From NCBI GenBank assembly GCA_003427395.1, contig BFEA01000004.1, positions 541,503 to 576,584 on the forward strand: a stretch of 35,082 nt of DNA, in the 5' to 3' direction. Below are positions 30,207 through 35,082 of the stretch, piece by piece. The translations under genes were made by a program, and so were the position numbers. How positions within the stretch are numbered: position 1 is the first letter of the stretch; each line of letters starts with the position of its first letter. The notes beneath the pieces were generated by a model. That model was not told where the DNA came from and did not search any database. It worked only from the letters and a program-made list of their open reading frames with translations. This DNA comes from Chara braunii. Lineage: Eukaryota; Streptophyta; Charophyceae; Charales; Characeae.

Positions 30207-31200
30207 GTGAGTTGCTGAGATTCCCGTGTTCTGCTGAGATTTCTAAGTGCGTGTGTGTGCATGATTGCGGAGTTTCCGTGTGTTTGCCTGACGGCATGAT
30301 TGCTTGGGTGTGTGTGTGTGACCCACCAGGGTACTCGTGTGGTGAGAAGGTCCCCGTGCCTGGTACTTACCTGTGGCCGTGCTTTTGTGAGGGAGCAGCA
30401 GGAGTTAGAAGCAGGCTAGGCCGCGTAGGTAGGAAAACACTCAAGTAGCAGGTAGGCACGCAGAAGACAACAAAAAGTGTAGCTTTAGAGGCCGAAGTGC
30501 ATCTAGAGTCTGGTAGGCTTAGGAGGAAAGGTACCGGTAGAGCTTGGGAGGCCACGCGGCCTGGAAAGTGGCTGCCCAAAGAGGCAGTAGTCCAGTATGT
30601 CTTGGGAGGGAGCGAAGAGCTCTTCCTCATTTCGCACGGGGCAAGTTTGGCGACCGGCTGCTGGAATGAGCGCTCAGCTTGGAGGAGCACTGGGAAGGAA
30701 GCAGGTAGGCTTAGCATCCCACCTCAGCTATGGTTGGAAGGACCACGGACGAGTCTAGTGGGAGGTAGAAGGACGAGGAGGAAGACATTGGGCAAGCAGG
30801 AGGACAACGGAGGAAGTTAACATGGCTATGGTGGTCTGCATCTTCATCTTCTTGGTTGGCACTGCACCTGGAAGGCCCCAACTGGGGTTGACATCTTCAA
30901 GCGAGACTACGGGGTAGTAGAGGGGCATGGCAGCATAGCAGAATGGACGTGGTAGCTTTGCGTTGTCCTCTGAACATCGGAGTCTCACTCCCATAGTCCG
31001 CCATAGCCACCTGCTCGACATAGTAGAACGAAGGTATAGGGGATGCCTATGGTGGACCCTTGAGTGGCTGGCTCTGACATCGGTTCTAATTCATTCTTTC
31101 ATTGTTATTATTATTGTTGTTGTTGAGAAGAGGTTGGGAGAGTAAAAGGAGGTTGGAGATGGTGGCGAAATGAAGGGGGATTAAATTGGTCTTCGCTGGT
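30207..31200. other. No gene assigned; donor-like site on minus strand at 30370
   Basis: On the minus strand GGCCACAG/GTAAGTACC is a strong donor-like string at 30371/30370, with an acceptor-like CTTCCTTCCCAG near 30685. The frame between is Pro/Ser/Leu-rich and reads like translated pyrimidine-rich DNA. GGTAGGCTTAG recurs near 30512 and 30706. No domain is recognised. Confidence 0.3.
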
Positions 31201-31320
31201 GTTCTTCTTCTTCCGTTCTTACTTCTTCTTCTTCAATTCTTATTTCTTCTTCTTATTTCTTCTTCTTCCCTTCGTATTTCTTCTTCTTCCATTCTTATTT
31301 CTCTTCTTCTTCCTTTGTCT
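31199..31320. repeat. TTCTTCTTC-based pyrimidine repeat, ~24-bp unit
   Basis: About five units of the type TTCTTCTTC(C/T)-ATTCTTATTTC, nearly purine-free on the plus strand. Confidence 0.85.
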
Positions 31321-31785
31321 AATTATCTTTCCACGATTCTTTCATTTCAGTTCCAATTGGACGGCATTGTCTTTCTTTGAGTTATTGCACTGCAAGATAG
31401 CCAGGAACATAACATCTGCCTTTTATTTTTTTAGCAAAGTTGTGTGCAATGCCGTTCAGAACTTGTATGCCAGCCTGTCTACAAGCTGCAAACATGAATC
31501 CAGACAAATGTGCAAGCACCCCCGCAAGACCACCCCACCACCCTCAAACCCCCACCGACACCATAACCCCCAACACTTCCCCAAAGAACACCCACATAAA
31601 TACATTCCCGCGCCCCCCCCCAAAACCCTCCAAACCCAGACACCCAGAAACATTGATTTCACAGCTGTTTCCAAGTGCTCTAGTCATGCACAGGACAGCC
31701 CCACTAAAAGTGTCTCAGAACACCCAGCCAAAGAACTGCAGTCGACCGGTCGGAAGTCCACCAACCAGTCCGTCAGCCCAGCCAG
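31321..31785. other. Includes a C/A-biased tract at about 31511-31650
   Basis: On the plus strand about 140 bases are dominated by C and A (for example ACCCCCACCGACACCATAAC), with very little G. The minus strand is accordingly G/T-rich with many GGG runs. The overlying Pro/Thr-rich frames are probably composition artefacts; the longer one starts with TTG. Confidence 0.5.
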
Positions 31786-31789
31786 CTAC

Positions 31790-31990
31790 GGATCGGTCGG
31801 CACTCAGCATCAGTAATAAGCTGCCACGGAACCCTCACTGCTGGTGAATATAGTCAGCCATACTGGCCGGATGCGGTTCGGTCAGCAGTCCACATCAGTA
31901 ATCAGCGGACATGCCACCCTGACTGTTGGTAAACAGATCACGAGTTCAAGACCCTGACGGAATCAGATGAAAACAATAATCTTAGGGGCT
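31790..31990. repeat. Diverged ~80-bp tandem repeat with B-box-like end
   Basis: TCGGTC(G/A)GCA...CATCAGTAAT(A/C)AG...GCCAC...CCT(C/G)ACTG(C/T)TGGT(G/A)AA aligns at 31793-31850 and 31877-31935. GAGTTCAAGACCC and then GGAATCAGATGAAAACAATA follow, resembling the B-box and tail start of SINE-like family A. Confidence 0.5.
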
Positions 31991-32191
31991 TAAAGAGAGA
32001 GCCAGTGATGAATAACAAATACACACATTCAGATGGTGGCAAAAGCAAGGCCGGCGCAATACACATACACTTGGACCAACACTAAACTGAAGCCAGGTAC
32101 CGACGACATAGAACATAAATCAAGGGATTGAACCGCTTTTTTCCTTTCCTAAACAATAATTAAATAAAAAAAGAAAGAAAAGATAACTCAC
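31991..32191. other. Probable intron sequence, no feature
   Basis: AT-rich, downstream (minus sense) of the candidate exon 32192-32290. No further exon is recognised. Confidence 0.3.
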
Positions 32192-32290
32192 TTGATGAGC
32201 AAGCTTCTCCCCAGAGGCAGCCGCCATGGCCGCAGTCACCCCTTCAAGTCGTGATAGCCTCCTCTCGACCGTTGCATAGTACCCCTCGGC
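32192..32290 (-). CDS. Candidate internal exon (phase 0-0), unknown protein
   Basis: On the minus strand, TTTTGTGTTTGACAG/GCCGAGG is a good acceptor at 32290, and GCTCATCAA/GTGAGTTATC a near-consensus donor at 32192. The 99-base exon is open for exactly 33 codons in the phase 0-0 frame: AEGYYATVERRLSRLEGVTA then AMAAASGEKLAHQ. Composition (Ala, Glu, Arg, Leu with regular Leu spacing) suggests an amphipathic helix or coiled coil. The GC content (about 60%) rises well above the flanking AT-rich intron-like DNA. This is the most exon-like isolated segment in the window, but I do not recognise the family and could not link it to other exons nearby. Confidence 0.55.
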
Positions 32291-32471
32291 CTGTCAAACA
32301 CAAAATCAATTACAGGATATGGGCTACCGCATCCTTAAGTCCAAGAAAACATGCCCGACTTGAACCATGACAAACATATTCATCAACTACCATCTCGTTG
32401 GGTGAACAGATACACTTCCCTTCCAGTATACCCTGATAAACCGCACAACCAGTCACCAGAATAAGAGAAAT

Positions 32472-32575
32472 GGTTCACATGAGATATCCCTGACAATCCC
32501 ATACTTGCCCCAGAGTAAGAGACATCAACGGTTCAGATGAGATATCCCTGACAATCCCATACTCGCCCACCTACT
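32472..32575. repeat. Two-copy tandem repeat, 58-bp spacing
   Basis: GGTTCA(C/G)ATGAGATATCCC followed by TGACAATCCCATACT(T/C)GCCC occurs at 32472 and 32530. The shared block is about 42 bp. Confidence 0.9.
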
Positions 32576-32607
32576 TTAGTGCATCTCCATGGTTACGAAT
32601 CTGCACG

Positions 32608-32611
<4 letters not shown>

Positions 32612-32661
<50 letters not shown>
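32612..32661. repeat. (CT)n microsatellite
   Basis: About 25 CT units followed by a short TG run. Confidence 0.95.
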
Positions 32662-32669
<8 letters not shown>

Positions 32670-32876
32670 ATATGTGTGTCTGTGTGACGCAAACCTCCTT
32701 CCCTCCCTTCTCCCCCACAGCCCCTCTCTTTCTGTGGGGGGGGGTGGGGGGCGCAGCATACAAAAAGAACACCCATGACTGCTCCAATCTCCTTTTCTTG
32801 TTCGACTGCAACTTGGTCACTTCTTCTCTTTTTTCGTTTTCCTTCCCTCGTCTGACAATCATTTCTTAGTCTGACT
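32662..32876. other. No gene recognised; G-run
   Basis: Contains GGGGGGGGGTGGGGGG at about 32737-32752 and a T/C-rich stretch. The 220-codon minus frame across it opens with TTG-type or distant starts and ends in the Arg-Glu microsatellite repeat. Confidence 0.4.
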
Positions 32877-32983
32877 ACCGTCTTCACTCGAATAGAACGC
32901 CCGGTAATTATCACTGTATCTGGACTGGAAGTTGCCCCAAATACGGCTATAATGACCGGGCGTTTTATTCGGGTCAAGACGGT
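32877..32983. ncRNA. Near-perfect hairpin, 35-nt arms, 37-nt loop
   Basis: Arm 1 (32877-32911) starts ACCGTCTTCACTCGAATAGA and arm 2 (32949-32983) is its reverse complement with four differences in 35. In RNA two of these would be G-U wobbles, leaving two true mismatches. The size and pairing are compatible with a plant-type miRNA or siRNA precursor, but equally with a small foldback element. No expression evidence is available from sequence. Confidence 0.35.
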
Positions 32984-33311
32984 AATGATAATGCCGAAAG
33001 TGACCCCGTTGCCAATCACCAGCATTCCCATGACTACGAATGCAATCGTGCCAATGAGAAGAAGGATCGACAGACGACATAAGAAACATGGCATCCCATT
33101 AAACAAAAACAAACAAGAAGGTCTGAAAATCTCGTTGCTATCACAAGCTCCCAGCAATCCACAAGAGCGCCACGTGGACTCCCAAGCATGCAGGCTTTTA
33201 CGTACACACACCGACATGAGGTTTCCATCCAGTGACATTTTTAGCGCACAGGCACATCGTCGGTCTTAGCCGATACCGATCGTCGATCCATCCACGTGCA
33301 AAGGCCGTTAT
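32984..33311. other. No gene assigned; hydrophobic minus frame
   Basis: The minus frame is hydrophobic (RLSILLLIGTIAFVVMGMLV) but overlaps the hairpin, which itself supplies part of the hydrophobic sequence. No splice context or homologous family is recognised. Confidence 0.3.
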
Positions 33312-33850
33312 CCAGAGTAGGATAAGGTGGACGAATCAGCAGCAGCCGAAGAGCATTATTAACGGAAAACCCTCGCCGGCTCACCTACCGTCTTCCCTCT
33401 CAAACCGCATGCAGAGTCGTTCCTGCACTGAAGTGCCTATCAGGATCAGCAGCGATACAACATTGGTGATGCCCATGCGTTCAAAGGGGAAACAAACGCG
33501 ATGTCCCCCATTGTCATTGACATGCTCACTCCGATGTCTATCATCCGGAGCTGTCAATGTACCTGGTCGTGAGCACTGACCAGAATAGGACTAGGCGGAC
33601 GAATCAGAAGCAGCCGACGCGCATTATTAAGGGAGAACCCTCGCCGGCTCACCTACCGTCTTCCCTCTCAAAGCGAATGCAGAGTCATTGCTGCACTGAA
33701 GTGCCTATCAGGATCAGCAGCGATACAACATTGGTGATGCCCACGCATTCTAAGGAAAAACAACCGCGCGATGCCACCCATTTGTCATTCACCTGTTCCC
33801 TCTGGTGTCTATCATCCTGAGCTGTGAATGTACCTGGTTGTGAGCACTGT
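33312..33850. repeat. Tandem duplication, 268- and 271-bp units
   Basis: Units 33312-33579 and 33580-33850 begin CCAGA(G/A)TAGGA and share CCCTCGCCGGCTCACCTACC, TGCACTGAAGTGCCTATCAG and GCGATACAACATTGGTGATG. Identity looks like about 85%. Both carry a donor-like site on the minus strand (GACGGTAG/GTGAGC); only unit 2 has an acceptor-like TTGTTTTTCCTTAG. Minus frames share ITNVVSLLILIGTS but unit 2 stops soon after, so no exon is called. Confidence 0.9.
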
Positions 33851-34073
33851 CCAGAAATGTACCGCCGCGGAGATTGAGGTAAATTTCAGACAGACTTTTT
33901 GGGCACCAGTAAGGCCTTCCGCATTTGATTTATTCAGGAGAATGTGGTCGTGAGAATGCGAATTCAGCCCTTCCGTCCCTTGGCGGGTGTCAATTGATGT
34001 TTGTGCTAATGAAAGGTGGTGCGGGATTGAGGACCCTGACTCCACGACGTCGATAAAGTGACTGCGGGTGGGT
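33851..34073. other. No gene recognised
   Basis: CCAGAAATG at 33851 looks like the first bases of a third unit of the preceding duplication, but similarity ends there. Confidence 0.4.
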
Positions 34074-34074
34074 G

Positions 34075-34136
<62 letters not shown>
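34074..34136. repeat. (CT)n(CA)n compound microsatellite
   Basis: About 9 CT units passing directly into about 23 CA units. Confidence 0.95.
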
Positions 34137-34138
<2 letters not shown>

Positions 34139-34411
34139 CGGGCGCGCGTTCTCCTTTCTGCCTATTCTACCCCTCTCTATGAGCATGTAGTTCTGTTACT
34201 CTTTCCTTGTTCTTTTCACCACCTTGACTCGCAGCGCTCTCCCTATCTTTCCCTGTCCGTCTCCAGTACCTCCCTACTATATTTAACTTCTCTCTTTCCT
34301 CTCTCCATCCCCCCCTTCGCCCTTTCTCTCCCTCCTTCCTATCTTCTCAACCTTCGATGTCAGTCTTTATCTTATGTCTTCCTGTCTGGGTCTATCTGTA
34401 TGTCCGCACGC
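34137..34411. other. Pyrimidine-rich spacer, no gene
   Basis: CTCTCCCTATCTTTCC-type sequence between two compound microsatellites. No coding frame is supported. Confidence 0.5.
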
Positions 34412-34412
34412 C

Positions 34413-34460
<48 letters not shown>

Positions 34461-34502
34461 TACACACACACACACAAACACAAACACACACACACAAACA
34501 CA
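34412..34502. repeat. (CT)n(CA)n compound microsatellite, second
   Basis: About 13 CT units then about 30 imperfect CA units with TACA and AACA interruptions. Same order and orientation as the tract at 34074. Confidence 0.95.
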
Positions 34503-35020
34503 TTCTCGCTCTCGTTCTTTGTGTATATATGTGTGTTTCCGGTTATTCAAACTCCCATCGGCCATTTCCAGTGGCAGATGGGAGAACATCGCCGGAAACC
34601 AACTGCAAGAGGGTTGGGTGCTCAGCTTTGGAATCACGCTGACCGCTACAGCAGCGCTCTGCTGCTCATTTATCGATCTTTCTTTCCCGATTATCTGCGT
34701 GGATGGACGACCCAACGCGACGCTAGGACTGCACACGGGGCGCCAGTTCTTCCAACACCTAAAACAAACAGTCAAACTAGATGGGATGACATGTTATACA
34801 GAGATATGGTGGGGGCTCCCGAATTGAAAACCCAGCAACCTGAGATACGCATGTTATCAGGATACAGCAGCCGGATAATATCTAGCACCGCGGAACGGAA
34901 ATGTTTCCGGCAGGAGATACGCACGGCGATACAGACGGGAGACTGCACATGGCGGCCAGTGCACACGAGCGCTTTCCACAAAAACAAACAAACAAAAGAG
35001 AAAGAAGAGGAACCGAAAAA
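34503..35020. other. No gene assigned; weak open frame at 34561-34827 (+)
   Basis: After an acceptor-like GGCCATTTCCAG near 34571, a plus frame stays open for about 85 codons (containing LQEGWVLSFGITLTATAALC and ICVDGRPNATLGLHTG) to a stop at 34825. It could be a terminal exon, but no family is recognised, and the opposite strand is also open. Confidence 0.22.
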
Positions 35021-35072
35021 GGGGAGAGAGGGGAGAGAGGGGAGAGAGGGGAGAGAGGGGAGAGAGGGGAGA
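35021..35072. repeat. (GGGGAGAGA)n 9-bp minisatellite
   Basis: Almost six perfect 9-bp units, ending 10 bases before the window edge. It may originally extend further. Confidence 0.95.
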
Positions 35073-35082
35073 AGGGAAAGAG

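Noticed and set aside
30371-30690. Exon on the minus strand ending at a GTAAGTACC donor
   Set aside because: The donor is good, but the frame is Pro/Ser/Leu-rich from pyrimidine-rich DNA and no consistent reading frame or domain supports it.
32576-33238. 220-codon minus frame with a transmembrane-like stretch
   Set aside because: Half of the hydrophobic-looking sequence comes from the hairpin and the end is a microsatellite; no family recognised.
33232-33820. Two related plus-strand frames (sharing PSPAHLPSSLS) as paralogous genes
   Set aside because: They are simply the two units of the tandem duplication read in one frame; no start context or splice support.

Overview
The window reads as a stretch of a large, repeat-rich eukaryotic nuclear genome, most likely from the green lineage. 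The reasons are a gene for a protein with a chloroplast-transit-like N-terminus and a starch-binding-like domain, spliceosomal-type candidate exons, a U6 snRNA copy, tRNA-derived SINE-like repeats and a decayed Ty3/gypsy element with an initiator-tRNA primer site. A charophyte alga such as Chara is my best guess; this is an inference. There are no bacterial operons, no rRNA, no CRISPR array and no intact tRNA gene.

Layout. 1-9 kb: non-coding, with foldback repeats, minisatellites, degenerate tandem repeats and a cluster of tRNA-like sequences. 9.0-9.15 kb: an uninterrupted (AG)n tract of about 130 bp. 10.13-11.11 kb (minus strand): the one convincing complete gene, a single-exon 324-residue protein predicted to be plastid-targeted, with a CBM25/53-like segment and a C-terminal GCTDP...YDP..T.DDG module. 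12.09-12.18 kb (minus): a U6 snRNA copy with an internal 4-nt expansion, no T-run terminator and flanking direct repeats, so probably a retropseudogene. 12.48-12.98 kb: a 0.5 kb element with terminal inverted repeats. 13-15 kb: composite microsatellite repeats and a second dispersed family.

15.504-23.023 kb: a complete-ended but dead LTR retrotransposon. It has a 754-bp 5' LTR, a primer binding site, a leader full of TGACGTGG motifs, gag with a ruined zinc knuckle, protease, reverse transcriptase, RNase H, an integrase zinc-binding region carrying an exact 60-bp tandem duplication, then a 1032-bp 3' LTR. The integrase core is absent. A 353-bp GTTCG-rich inverted-repeat element sits inside gag.

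23-35 kb: three copies of one tRNA-derived SINE-like family, several tandem duplications, isolated candidate exons (best: 32192-32290 and 29447-29578, minus strand), a 35-bp-arm hairpin at 32877-32983, a 268-271 bp tandem duplication at 33312-33850, and CT/CA microsatellites to the end.

I see no multi-gene functional system. The items most worth following are the plastid CBM-like protein, the U6 copy, the two candidate exons and the hairpin.
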